From the NCBI GenBank assembly GCA_003693705.1, contig RBZT01000316.1, positions 1 through 51,526 on the forward strand: a stretch of 51,526 nt of DNA. The letters are read 5' to 3'. This DNA comes from Polymyxa betae (taxonomy: Eukaryota; Endomyxa; Phytomyxea; Plasmodiophorida; Plasmodiophoridae). The translations under genes and the position numbers were made by a program. Below the pieces are notes generated by a model. The model was not told where the DNA came from and ran no database searches. It saw nothing but the letters and a program-made list of their open reading frames with translations. Below are positions 33,739 to 45,725 of the stretch, in pieces (position 1 is the first letter of the stretch; each line of letters opens with the position of its first letter).

Positions 33739-35093
33739 ATGATATCATGTAGGAGGGCGTTATCTACAGCTGCTGCCATTCAACGAGGGCATATACCTGT
33801 TAGTCATCAGTTATGCTAACATCATCTCTATCATTATCTCAGTTAAATATAGACTCCATGGTTCACCCCTGATGCGGTCAAGCCTCTGTCGCCCGATCAA
33901 TCGCCATATGTCCCCTTAAAAGTACATTGATTGCAAACCACTCAGTTCATGTTTACCAAGCTGATACCAGGATTATCTGAATCCTGCTTATCCTAACAAA
34001 CATGATACTGTATCCGATCTGATAGATAGATTAACTCCTGCCGAGCAGCTCGTCACTTTCCAACAACTATTTGCTGCTCAATGTCATCATGGTATCCATT
34101 AGTTTAATCCATATAGTCATATTGCTTATCTATGTAAAGGTCATGCTCGACGTATTTGGCATCCACGAATGTCAAGATTTATCATTGGACATCGTGCTGA
34201 TGCTCATATCATCGATCTTGAAGAAACTTCGGCCTGTATGATTAGGGCGATGAAACTTGCACAGGTATCATCTGTTCAATTTACATTGACATGCTTTACT
34301 GAAATTTCACCTTGAACTGGTCCACTTAATGCTGTCTCAATCTCTCTCTCTCTCTCAGGGTATTATTGTCTCTGGAGGAACTATTCTATTTGTTAGCACA
34401 CGCCGAATGATGATGCCATTAACTGTTCAGGTATGAGAATGACTCTGCTTGGAAATGTCATGATCATGTATATTGGTAATAGTGTGCAATTGTATGTGGA
34501 CAGCCATATATTGTTGATAAATGGGTTCCTGGACTTATCTCCAATTTCAATACTGTCTATAGATCAACCCAGAAACATGTTCAATCAATGAACCAGAATC
34601 CCACTAAGTTTATTCGATCAAAAGGGCGCCTCGGTATTTCATTCTGCCTGTTAATCAGCAGATATTGATATTGTTGTAGCGCGTCGTGCTGGAGGAACTC
34701 ATTCACTGGCCCAACCTCCTGATGCAATCTTTATGTTGAATATTAAAGAGAATCAGGGCGTACGAATCGGTTGGACAATTTCAGATTTGCATAATGATTG
34801 CTGTTAGGCGATACGCGAGGCTCAAAACGCCAATATTCCAATTATTGGAATCTGTGATACCGATTGCAGTCCCGAGGACATTGCTTATCCTATTCCGGCC
34901 AATGACGATAATCTTGCCTCTGTTGGTTTTATTGCCCAAACGGTCAGAACTATCTATTCGTGTTTTTGTGAATCGCTGATTCAGTTTGTATACGTAGATG
35001 GCAAATGTGATACGGGAAGCAATGGAAATTAAAGGCAGAGATATCGATCTGACATTCCTATCGTCAGATCAGAACATGAAACTATCTATCTGA
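33739..35093 (+). CDS. MRPS2: Mitochondrial small-subunit ribosomal protein uS2m
   Basis: Nine exons (33739-33798, 33853-33921, 33971-34091, 34140-34264, 34359-34430, 34483-34633, 34680-34759, 34808-34942, 34998-35093) give 302 residues, all phases agreeing. The start MISCRRALSTAAAIQRGHIP is a mitochondrial presequence. The uS2 core is HPRMSRFIIGHRADAHIIDL, GGTILFVSTRR, FMLNIKENQGAIREAQNANI and PIIGICDTDCSPEDIAYPIP with ANDD, the bacterial/organellar signature. It belongs to the mitochondrial ribosome small subunit and not to cytosolic RPSA. A (CT)n run at about 34339-34356 forms the polypyrimidine tract of intron 4. Confidence 0.93.
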
Positions 35094-35328
35094 TTGATCA
35101 TTGTCCATGTATAAAAATTCCAATCACTTATCTTTATATCTCTTTCAGATCTCATATGAACAACTTTATGTTTATTACAGACTTTCGAAGCACTCAGGTA
35201 AAAACTTGTCATTTAAAACAGTGCTGTTTAATTTCACGATGGTATCATCAATGAGTCGGGGGCTTTCCGAGTCTTCAACATTTCCTACAGTTTTTAAGTA
35301 TATGTATGATGCCATATTTTAGAGTTGA

Positions 35329-35645
35329 TCACAAAATTACCCTCAACTGACTCTGCCCGCTCCAACGTTCATCTTCTATTCGGTAATTTACCGACCATGT
35401 AGAATCTGCAACTTCTGCAATGTAATGACCTAGATAGGCACCGGCAACTGTGGCAGCAATATGCTCAAGTTTGACTATTTCATTTTCTCAGTAGACCTTA
35501 TAATTGAGTGGACGTTGTTGAAAGTAAAACCTTTGCCAAGCAGAGTTCCTTTAAGGAACACTTGACCAGCAGTCTCACCAGTAAATAACCAAGCAGTTCC
35601 AGCCCAGAATGATAGACCTGCTAATCCTCCAGAAGACCAGCTCAT
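35329..35645 (-). CDS. Small orphan membrane protein, 86 aa
   Basis: Exons 35645-35531 and 35474-35329 (56-nt intron, phase 1) keep one frame. Residues 1-24 are hydrophobic with glycines (GGLAGLSFWAGTAWLFTG), and a second hydrophobic helix-like stretch (HIAATVAGAYLGHYIAE) follows. The C-terminus is polar (SVNYRIEDERWSGQS). Two short glycine-rich helices of this kind are common in mitochondrial inner-membrane accessory proteins, but no family was recognised. The gene starts 51 bp after the stop of the small secreted-protein gene on the same strand. Confidence 0.55.
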
Positions 35646-35696
35646 GAAGACAGACAACAGCAGCAGGGTTTTATTACTTGACAAATGAACAATTAG

Positions 35697-35919
35697 TTAT
35701 TTATATGCGTGTAAATTGGGACCAGCGACGTATTGACCAGGTTCAACACATGATTGAGTTTGTTGACTCCAGATACTAAATAACATGTTAAATCATTCAG
35801 GTAGCAATACAATGAGAGATACAATACAATCCATATGGGCAAGGATCTGATCCGCCTAATACCATAACCATTATGCTCAGCATTATCACCAATAACGAAG
35901 ACCACGATAGCATTGCCAT
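35697..35919 (-). CDS. Very small secreted protein with a CPxG...C motif, 56 aa
   Basis: Exons 35919-35828 and 35775-35697 (52-nt intron, phase 2) encode 56 residues. Residues 1-23 are a signal peptide (LLVIMLSIMVMVLGG). The mature peptide starts DPCPYGFIWSQQTQSCVEPG, a pattern recalling the last half of a chitin-binding (peritrophin-like) Cys motif, but it has only two usable Cys after the signal. The gene is easily missed because neither exon makes a long frame. Function is unknown. A longer upstream exon cannot be excluded, since the region 35920-36250 also has coding-like fragments. Confidence 0.45.
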
Positions 35920-36293
35920 AATCTAATGATATTTTGTTGCTGTAGGTCGATCTACGCATCCTGATCTCCAGATATTTGAACAATCTAGTTTGGTGCATCA
36001 TGTACTTAGTACAGTTTGATTTGCATTTCATCTCTGTAGCTATACAGGAAAGGGAACATTTCTCCATCATTACTTGTAGTTGCTCAATTTGACATCGTAA
36101 TTCTTGTGGCGAAATGATTCTGAAACATTTGAATCTGTATTCTAAAAACAGCAGCAAATCTGAAAATGTTGAAGGGATAACGGCTTTGAAAGTGTAATTG
36201 CCGAGTGACACCTAAAATGCTTTCATGCTGTCTCGGTAGATAGCGCCCATATTAGCAGAATGATATTAATCTTTTATTTTTGGAATGAAAAAT
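35920..36293. other. Gap between small secreted-protein gene and RING ligase
   Basis: On the minus strand a frame carries ISPQELRCQIEQLQ and further fragments that look coding. They may be upstream exons of the small secreted-protein gene, but I could not join them. Nothing else is supported here. Confidence 0.25.
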
Positions 36294-37490
36294 TTAAACT
36301 GGCGATGCAGCTTCAGCACCATCATCAGCAGGCCCAGCTTGACCTTTGATAGGTTCACGACATAGTGGACCTGAGCAAATCTACTAAGCATACGATATAT
36401 ACAATATCAGTGAATTACATGTGGCTTTTAAACTGAGCCATTGGTCTAAACATTCCGAATGGAATTCATGATTACAATGGAGATTCTTTAGTTTATCACC
36501 ATCCTGAAAATCAACCTGACAGATGACACACGTGGCTGGGTTCGATGCCTATAAAACATCAACATCAATTACCCATCATATCAATAGTGTATCTTTAAAA
36601 CTATTGGCAGAACGTCATTTCAACACAATCAAACAATTCGGTTTGTTTGCATCCAATCACGTGAAATCCGAGTTGAAAACGAAGATGATGAGTGCAATAG
36701 ACCTGTCGATGTTCATCTGATTTATAGATTCTCTCTGGAATGGTCTCTAATGTTGTATTATCGAGACCTTGATTCGGTTGAAGATTCCTATTGACACTGT
36801 AAGAAATTCTTTAGCCGAATCCGAGATTATAGTTGCATACTGTAATATTAATATAACACATGGTAGACATAGACATAACATTGTGAACATTACGACAGAT
36901 GAGAACGTAATTGTTAGATGAAATGAGATTAGTCCCAATGTAAACCCTTTCAGTACTGTTAGAGCATGATGATCTTTAGGAAGACAATCTCCTGTCTCTG
37001 TTCTTCCAGCGATCAGATACAGCCCCTGATTGAATAGATCATTATGTGAATATCATGATAGATGGATACTAACCATGGCCACAGCTCCAACAAATACATA
37101 CAACCTCAATGTATCAAGCTCTCGAGACCTGGCCATAGCCATCTGATCCCGATTCATCTGTGCTTTACATCTATACATCTCATGTGGTATTGTTATCATA
37201 TGACGAAATAAGAATACAGACAGCCAGGTCTGAATATTGGTGAAATATGAACATGGAGTCCCTGCAACTTCTGTTGCCTGTAATATGATGGCACCAGCCA
37301 CAAATTCGATAATGCTGTACGCAACGACAATGGCCACGAAACGAGGCGATGCACGAATGGAATTGGCGATTTCATTGGTCTGCTGTACGACTTGTTCACG
37401 ACGTGCTTGGGCGGCATCATGAGCGGCAAGCTCTTCTTGTTGTAAACGTCTGGCTAGATCCTCATCAGCTAATACGTCAACATCTGCCAT
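36294..37490 (-). CDS. Membrane-bound RING-H2 E3 ubiquitin ligase
   Basis: Start ATG 37490. The N-terminus is a charged helix (DVLADEDLARRLQQEELAAH). Four or so membrane segments follow, for example FVAIVVAYSIIEFVAGAIIL and MFTMLCLCLPCVILIL. A cytosolic stretch with ETIPERIYKSDEH leads to a C-terminal RING-H2: CVICQVDFQDGDKLKNLHC, H-x2-H in NHEFHSECLDQWL, and CPLCREPI. The last is split by an intron ending TTGCTCAG. The order matches plant- and protist-type multi-pass RING ligases that act on membrane proteins. The C-terminus is a short Ala/Gly/Asp tail. Inner exon borders are only partly resolved. Confidence 0.85.
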
Positions 37491-37676
37491 TATGGTGATT
37501 GACGTCAAATGTTGATTGTAAAGGGACAAATACACAGAGGACGTGCGATCGTAAATTCGGCAACTTGATCGACATTGACTCATTCAAACGTGATTCATGG
37601 CCCACAATAACATCATTATATTCCAGAACGATTATAGATAGAGATACGAGAATTCAATCTGACATATATAGGTTTA

Positions 37677-39000
37677 TCATGTCCTGCTCATATCCCGATC
37701 AAATAGATCTAGTCGGGCATCTGCATACTCCCGATATCCGAATTGAATCGCCGTACTGGACCAGGTCTTGGCGGCCGCCCATGAAGCCCATAATATATGG
37801 CTAACAGGTTGGAATAGGCGAACTTCCTGGATTGGGAATAAATATATTCGTGATGCAGCGATATTATCAGTGCAGTATAACCTTAATGAGTTCAGATATC
37901 TGACTTGGAGTGGGTCTGCATCCATTTATTCGACTGAGATAAGCGGCCGCCATCTGTTCCTGTTTTATATAGTCAATTATGGATGAAATCATTAAATCCT
38001 ATTAAATAGGAGTATTATCAACCAGAGCATGCTGTGTAGGTTGAAGATCAGGACGGATCTGAAATCCGGCAACTTGATTTGGGCAATTATTATCAATTAT
38101 ACATTCACATACGACATTAGCTAGATCGTATCTGCACACAAATTCTCAGCGAAAGTTCACATTATTCCCCAAGAATCGAGATGGTTTTTAATCCTGAAAA
38201 CTGAAACCGTGAAATAAACATTACCCTCGATAGTTCCAGCTAGCATATTCGTAGTCTCTGAAATAATGAATAAGCTATGTAATAAATATTGCTATATGAC
38301 ATTACATAAGAGCATATTGTCCATCTGGATTAAACAGCACATTTCCTTCTTGTGCATCATTATGGCAGAATACAATAGGACATGACATCATACATAATAA
38401 AGGACGTAATCCATTATCGAATTCATCTTTAGCTGTCTGAAGGCGACGTCCGAGCTGGTCACCATCAGGACACAGCTGCATGGCTACCTGGACCCATCTA
38501 TCTACAAGATCCAGTATGGTCCTTGATTTATCTTCAGCTACAGACGCTGGTGGGGACAACGAATGGAATCGAGCTAACAGATCGGCAACTTCAGAGAGAT
38601 TGTTAGGCTGACTTAATTGTGATACATGGAGAGGATTGCCAGGCAAATATTGTTCAGCCCTCCAGATCCCATCTGTTCCATAGACTTGTGGACCAAATCC
38701 ACTCTCACTCAGAAATGCGAATACACGTTGTTCATACGCACGATCTATTAGATCGCTGGACATACAGAATAGTCCTGTGTTGATGATAACACGTCAATAG
38801 AACCATCGAATAGATACCGCCACGGCCATACTCATGATGCATAAATGAGGTGAATCTGGATCTATGGAGTTGAGGTCGTGAACTTGAACAAGGAACAGCT
38901 TATTAGATAATCCTCCATGTAGAGGGGTTACATTAAGCTGAGCTTTAGTCCATCCAGGTACGAGACGTCTACTAGCAGATATACATTGTGTCTCTGTCAT
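37677..39000 (-). CDS. Choline/ethanolamine kinase
   Basis: Start ATG 39000. The N-lobe has VTPLHGGLSNKLFLVQV, the nucleotide-binding Gly loop. The central part includes AYEQRVFAFLSESGFGPQVYG. The catalytic Brenner motif is VFCHNDAQEGNVLF, with D as the base. The metal-binding DYEYASWNYR follows at about 38240, then DLANVVCECIIDNN. The end FQPVSHILWASWAAAKTWSS with FGYREYADARLDLF matches the C-terminal helices of the family. The enzyme starts the Kennedy pathway by phosphorylating choline or ethanolamine with ATP. Choline and ethanolamine preference cannot be told apart here. Multi-exon; inner borders not all checked. Confidence 0.92.
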
Positions 39001-39288
39001 TAGGTAATAGAGTTATAGAGAACCCTAGTAGGTAGAATAGGCCACTCCTCTCTCACACTCAATAAACACACTAAACATCCGCATTACTCCACCTGCATTA
39101 CAACACATGAAAAACGCGTCCATTCAACGTCAGCACCAATTGTAAACCCTCTCAACAAATGATATGCTGCAATGTTCAACAAATCCGATAAGTCTACTTA
39201 ACAACAGATTGAGTTTTAATCATTCAACGGCAGAAAGAGACGGTGAGTAATGAATAATGACCGTTTACAGAAATGATTTCAATCAAAG

Positions 39289-41551
39289 CTATCGTAGCAC
39301 TGGACGGATGAATATGTCTTGGCAAGACATACTCAGGAATGTCAACACCACAAAATCTGGATTAACCAAGGCAATCTTCTTTAACCATTCTGAAACCAAA
39401 GTTCAGAAGTAATGAACAATTCATCTGCATTGATCACCTTTACAAGCTCCACACCTAAACTCTGGTCAGTCTTATTTTGATTGTGACAATAGAATGTATA
39501 CGGATTAATAGGGTTTTGAGCCCTGAGACGCGATGGAATCTGTTTTGCTGTTGAATGTCTCATAGTTTGAGATCTTGTAGGTCGATCTTGAAATCTCAGA
39601 TCATCCCATGCATCTGCAACTGTTGTAGGTTCTGCTGATGAAATCGATATTGATTGTGTTGTCACTGCTCAATAATTAATGTCAGTCTGTACGAAGGTGA
39701 TAACAGAACCTTGATCCCAGGACAACTCACTATCAGTATAATCCAGAGATAACGACAGAACTGCAATGGCTTTCATATCGAACCGTCGGATCGTCTTTCC
39801 ATAACGTGTGAATAACCCAGGTAAACATGATATTAAGAGTAGTTATTACTGGGTCATACGCCAGGGCGTTGCCGATAGCATTACGTTCTGCACATAAACT
39901 CCCAGTTGGCATTGACACCTAATCAGTGTCTGAATTGTGATTCTCAATAAGATGATGTTGTACCTCGATGTTGATTCCAGAATAATACACGGGGATACCA
40001 TCTGATTTGATAACTTGAAGAACGCTCAGTACAGGTTGAAACGATTTTCTCATCCAAAATTTCTTCAGTTCATTACCACCAGAGCGACATGTATTCCAGA
40101 ACTGTATCCATCACTAAAGCGTAGACGAAACTGATCGAATTACCTCTTGCTTCCTTTCGATCATTTTCTCTACTAAATCACTCAGAAGAAAAGATTGGAT
40201 ATCTGATACTGGAACAGACGGATTCGACTCGACATCGTCGAATGCCAAAAATTCGATGTCTCCAGACCAAAGCTTATTGATATTTGGCCACCCATACCTA
40301 CAGCGAATTTCCGATTAGCTTTTACCACATACTTCAAAACAGAACATACCAAAACGTTTTCACTTCGGATATGTGCAAATAATCAGGTCGAAACTGTCTG
40401 AGACTTTTGGTCTAATCAGGGACTGCTCTAAAAGAAGTCTTGTTACAGCAAACCTTGACATGAGGGCTGTAGTCCGAGCTACAGTTCCAGGTTTCAAAGC
40501 GACCATTAATGAGAAACGAGCTGGCCAATCTTCACCCAGGACCTGGGCTAGCTCGCTACGTTTAACATTGATTAAAGGTGCCAATGACTACGTTCAAGTA
40601 AATTTTGATTATGAATGCAGTGTTGCATTTCCTGCCTTTTGGATAAAATTAACATTGGCGCCAAATACAAATAAACCTGGACCAGAATCCACAACCAGAG
40701 TTTGAATACCCCTTGAAAAGTAAGCAATGCTGTCATAATTGATTACCAAATAAATCATTTAACAAGGCATTGACATGACCGACCTCATAATAAATAATCT
40801 AATGAGCTCACCTAATGCAGCAGTAGAATTCCCTCTCCAATCGTGCTCAGGTGTTCTTTTAAGTATTATAAATCGAAAACTGACTATCAATTGAAGCAAA
40901 TCCAAGTTAGTTACCTAGCAGTTCCCGATCCAGACACCAGATACAGAAATTTCTTCCTTTTGATACAGTCTGTTTCAGTAATTGCTGAGAAATGCAACCA
41001 TGCAGGTAATACTAGATAGCTGTCAATGTATAACAGCGCCGACCGAAAATATGATACTTATAGCAATTAGAGGGAAATAAACAGCGATAACTGAGACTTC
41101 AATGTTGTCCAAATCCTGCCACAATCCGCTAAAAAATTCAGCATTGAAATGGCATTACGCTTTACTTTGGACAATTCTTCGTCACGACTACGAAGCCTCC
41201 AATCCTTTAATTCACCACCAGGAATTGCTGGCGTAAACTCTATTCCGATCGGTGCAGATTCACATACCGAAGACTCGGGATGAGGTACCGACAGAATCTT
41301 ATGCTGGGACTACGAACATATAAGATCTTCCTACAACTGCTTGGAATTTTGATTTCCGAGCCAACCTGGAGAAAATGAGATTGTAATCTGGAACAGATGG
41401 AATCGAAGCTGGAATAATGGGGCCTTGCTAGGACTTTGGCCTGGTTTGATAGCTGCAGACAGACGTTGATGTCGGCATGGGTGACAACATAAGATAGGAG
41501 GGTGTATAGTGGATGGTGGAATGGTTCATAGGTCTCTAATCCTGTCACCAT
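39289..41551 (-). CDS. Large cytidine/dCMP deaminase-family protein
   Basis: Start ATG 41551 (MVTGLETYEPFHHPLYTLLS), stop at 39289. The zinc site is complete after splicing. MPTGSLCAERNAIGNALA supplies C-A-E, and NPINPCGACKEWLKKIALVN supplies P-C-x2-C. The second Cys pair only appears once the intron ending TTTAG near 39456 is removed; unspliced text wrongly suggests a lost Cys. The roughly 400 upstream residues (KRKKFLYLVSGSG, later ELAQVLGEDWPARFSLMVAL) match the extra N-terminal region seen in plant and protist proteins of this type. The substrate of this long class is not established. Ten or so exons, not all resolved. Confidence 0.8.
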
Positions 41552-41954
41552 TGCTGATTACAGTACCCTGACATGAATGATAGGGACTCGCAGGCACTTA
41601 CATAAAGTATTAGATACAGTAATCACTATCACTATTCTCTATATCAACGTATTCTAGATATTGATCTCCGATATATTCTATGTATATTATGATTAATGAT
41701 GCTAAACGTCTGCCTACGGCAATACAGATTTCATTTTGTTATCATGAGCATCTTGCCTTGTATCTGTATCCGGTTTCCCGGGTGTCGTTTTCACTGGCTG
41801 CGTTCCTGATAATTCTTTCGAGGCTATCCCTGCTTCTGTACTGGGAGCGACAACATTCCTTTTCCGAGTTAAATGTGATCTGAACGCTGTTAGTATTCGT
41901 TTCTTGGCTTGCTCTGCTTTTTCTATTCCTGAGATCCTTTGTCAGTACATTATT
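41552..41954. other. Spacer between two minus-strand genes
   Basis: The AT-rich 400 bp contain no exon I can support. The left part is the promoter side of the deaminase-family gene and the right part the 3' end of the channel gene. Confidence 0.35.
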
Positions 41955-44900
41955 TCAGTTTTTTTTAACGATACGTTTTTCTACGATGTCATTGATCCTA
42001 AGAAGGTCATCGGCATGATTTTCTGTCTCTGAATTAATTTTTCGGAACATCTCCTCAAATGTAATAGTCCCTCCAAGCAGTTTCACCATCCGAACTGTTT
42101 TCACAATAGACTGAATCTTGGGCCAACCCGTTAGTTTCGCCTGAACAAACGCATCAAACGCAGTCGTGGGACTTCAATAAATTCTATGATTACTCTTCCA
42201 AGAGAATATTTCTGCATGGAAGCAGCGAAATCTGGGTAATGTTTCAACAGATGCTTAATCTGATTCTTATGCAACAATAATAATTCGCAATGTGTTAGGG
42301 CTTGCACTGAGTACTGTCTTCTGCTATTATCCAGCATACTTTTCTCACCGAAAAACCCTCCCTCTAAAACGACTTTCGGTTCAAAGAAAATCACTATTAA
42401 ACTTAATACCCTTCAGAATGAGCCGATTAGTTTTAGATCTCCCTTCGATTAAAACTTCAACGCGCCCTCGCTGAATGAAAATCATTTCTGTCCCTCTTTC
42501 TCCTTTTATGCAGATAAATTCCTTTGGAAGGTAAATCTGAGTGAAAATCAGTCATGGCAGTTACAAACGAATATTTTAAACCTTGGGTTCTAATCTACTA
42601 ATGATGGAAAGGATGCAATGTCTGCTGAGATCTTTGAACATCGGTACATTATTAATGAGTTTTTTGTTTAACGCCAAATCCAGTTTCACTTTCAAAGCTG
42701 TGTGTAGATCCTGTTGGTCATGATTGGTGATATGAAACATCTAGATGCAATCCATTTTGAAACCTCCATGAGTGGGTTGCCAGATAACGAATGTGAATAA
42801 GCGTATTCATAGTAATCAAGAATACGAGTCTGTAGACTTTTATCAACTTCCCGCTGCTGGAGAAACTGATAAATTGTCTAAAAGCAACGATGAGCTTTCT
42901 TCTCTATAATCGGCTAAGACATTACTTCTAGTTTGGCTCTTTTTTCAGCAGTTGCAGCATCTAGATTTGCCAATGCGCTTGTGGCACTACCGACGATAAA
43001 GGCATACATCAAGACTCCAGTTGCGATCACCAAAATTGTGAAAGCAGTTTGCAGGATAGTTTGGGGATTAATATCACGCCCAACACCCGATGTGGCACTC
43101 ACAGCCCAGAAGTACGCCTAAACCATTTTAACAAAATTTGGATTGAAAGATATCATTGTATACTTGGGCATATTGTGAGCTGAAATCAGCGTACTGAAAA
43201 TCAGGATCGGGAGTCCAACCATCCTTTTCAAATCCCTAAATAACTCTTTGAGTTGCTTTGTCGTAATACTACCAAACCAGTGTATACATCAACGTTACAG
43301 ACAATCCAGTAGCAGCATCCCATCCAATGCCACATTACAATTAACGCTCCGAAGTATTTACATAAACGAATCAGAGCGGGATTGCTAGCAGATGCCTAAT
43401 ACAGCCTTGAAATAGGTGTCCAAGTCAGATAACTGTCTATACCTGCATTAGGCGCTTGAAAATTCTGGACATCTTCAATACTCTGATGAGCTTAAACCCT
43501 CTCATCAGTCGTGCCATCTTATTGAAAGAGGCGGTCATTTGAAACCCAAACAAGCTCATAACTTGATCCAAAGGAACTGTGGCGATCGCATCAATCCAGA
43601 ACCATCGTTTCAAATATGCCTAAACCAATGATGTCAATTACGATATAGAACTCAGAAGCTCAGAATGTGCCTTTGCTATTGCTGTAAATCGGACTTCCAT
43701 TTGACCTTTATCATGTCCTTCCTCGATACGAAATGCAGTAAAAAAATTGAGTAGAATATCAAATCCAAACAAGCAATTGAAAGCAGTATCGACATCAGGA
43801 TTGTGAATTTGATCACCAAAAGCCTGTTGATGTTATTTGAGTTATTGAGCATGACAATGGGCTGACATAGCATACGAGATTAATGGGCGTTAGAATGCCA
43901 TAATAAATAACTAGCAGCATGATTAACAAATCCCATTTCACTCTCCATGAATTAGTCGGCAACATAATCCAAGCAGCTTTTTGAATCTGTTCCAAAAAAA
44001 TGGTTGATAGTATCGGCGAAAACATTCAAGTATTAGACAGAAATCTGTCAGCCCATTACCTCTTCGGAATCATCGACATCTTCTTCTTCGTCACTGGAAT
44101 CTTCATCATTGTCTCCAGATATATTCGTATCGATGATACGAGAATTCCTCCTCATGTTGTTAAATCGTAGATCGGCTTTCACCTGTGCACAATTCTTCGT
44201 CATCGACAAAATCTTGAAACCTTCATAAAGACCTGCTGTGCGATTTCTTGTGCATTTAGATTGTGATTTTTTCCAAGAACCTCATACCAATGTACACGTC
44301 TTTTCTCAGCTTTTTTCTATCGGAATCTTGGTGATCAACAAAGGTCTGAATGACAATCTAACCTGCTGTAGCACTACAGAAAACATAGTAACATTCTCCG
44401 GTTGACGTTTAGCTGCCTCTTCAGCTTCTAATTTCTCCTGAACATTTCCATGAGACCTTTATAGAGTTCATATAAAACAATCTTTACAGCATATTTCTCT
44501 TGTTCATCATTCATCTTCAAACTAGTTTGCCTGATGGATTTCAAATGTTCAGCGGCAGTAGAAATCTGGGATATCCAGAGCAAAATGTTTTCATGGTCTG
44601 GACGAACTGTAGACGCGTTTTTCACAGCTGATTGCACTGAAGCTTTCTGAGTAAAACTGATAATGTCATAATTGAGCAGTATTTCATACCAATAGCAGGT
44701 AACTTTGCTTGAGATGACGCACCTCGAACATGTCTCCTTAGTTTTTGGATATTTGCCAGAACGGACTGCGATTTATTCTCTGAGAAGCTGTTACTCGATG
44801 CAAGTGATAGAGAATTCTCATCTTCAGATAGTGGTAAAGCGGTTGCTACAACAGCCGCCTGAGCAAGATTCGGTAAAACTATAGCAGATCCCTGAATTGG

Positions 44901-45330
44901 CTTCAGCTGCTGGATGCTGTTCAATAGCTTCTTTCTTCGGATGGGATCTTGCAGTCCTAAGCGATTAACTTTTAATTTCTTTTCGTTTGTTTGATTGATA
45001 TGTTCAACCTAGCGATATCAAATCACTCTCATTCAGATCTAACAATCGCTTGCCAGTAATCTTCTCTCTCCGAAACCTAAGTTTCATCAGAAAATGTTTT
45101 ACCAAGACACAATAACTATTACCTGTCTTTATACCGTTCAAAAGCAATTGACTGAAGCCAATCTTGGACATGTTCTGGGCGCCATGATTGTACATCGCTG
45201 GGCAAAGGTGTTCCCGCTCCTGTCATCAATCGTCTGGGCTCAACTCCTAGATCGTTAGATGCTAAAAAGGGGGTACAGGTTCACGACCAGTATTCATACT
45301 AGTATTTGAAAGGTTCGCATCTAAGTCCAT
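41955..45330 (-). CDS. Cyclic-nucleotide-gated channel with N-terminal SAM domain
   Basis: First exon 45330-45300, second from 45261 (39-nt intron); the frame ends at 41955. A SAM domain lies at about residues 25-90 (WRPEHVQDWLQSIAFERYKD, EKITGKRLLDLNESDLISLG). A long linker follows. The S1-S4 region includes DAIATVPLDQVMSLFGFQMT and the charged S4 RLMRGFKLIRVLKMSRIFKR. The pore is YFWAVSATSGVGRDINP, without a GYG filter, so non-selective cation flow is likely. A C-linker follows, then a cyclic-nucleotide-binding domain (ICIKGERGTEMIFIQRGRVE, VLEGGFFGEKSML). The Arg contact for the nucleotide phosphate is in DNSRRQYSVQAL. It is a plasma-membrane channel. Many short introns; not all were mapped. 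Confidence 0.88.
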
Positions 45331-45725
45331 TTTCTGAGTATGGCCATAAACCATGTGATTTCAATGTTGTTTCGAAAGAATGGCACTGGACATGTGCCGT
45401 GATCATGGATGAATTCAGTTAAGAAATGAATATAGAGATGGAATGAGGAATGTTTGGCATATAGGGCTGTGAGAATTTTGATGTATATTATACTAATTCC
45501 ACTCCCTACTCCAGAGAGAATAAGAACCGATACCCCAACTAAACATTCCTGATGCGAAAAGAATAGGAACAAAGCTTAGCTTTTGAATAAAACTGAGAGC
45601 ATGTGCTGTTCTAAATGCAATACAAGATGTGTGATAATGGCTGAACGTTGTTAGACAAGATTTTGATATGACGCAGACATTGAATAGAGCGTATCATAGA
45701 TGTGAGAGGAGTCTTCATATTAAAT
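45331..45725. promoter_or_regulatory. Divergent spacer between the channel and inositol 5-phosphatase genes
   Basis: About 395 bp with no convincing exon. A minus-strand open frame (45321-45572) looks like read-through of AT-rich sequence. The stretch should hold both promoters. Confidence 0.35.

Noticed and set aside
34339-34358. CT dinucleotide microsatellite
   Set aside because: It lies in an intron just before the acceptor and is explained as a polypyrimidine tract.
33739-35093. Annotation as cytosolic RPSA (uS2)
   Set aside because: A mitochondrial presequence and the organellar NIKE...PIPANDD signature point to the mitochondrial protein.
39467-39540. Apparent loss of the first zinc-binding Cys in the deaminase-family protein
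   Set aside because: The unspliced reading suggests PYTFYC, but removing the intron that ends TTTAG near 39456 restores NPCGACKEW, so the site is intact.
41680-41883. Plus-strand 67-residue frame between two minus-strand genes
   Set aside because: No splice context, no similarity and AT-driven composition; probably chance.
45321-45572. Minus-strand 83-residue hydrophobic frame upstream of the channel
   Set aside because: It overlaps the first coding exon of the channel in another frame and has no coding character.
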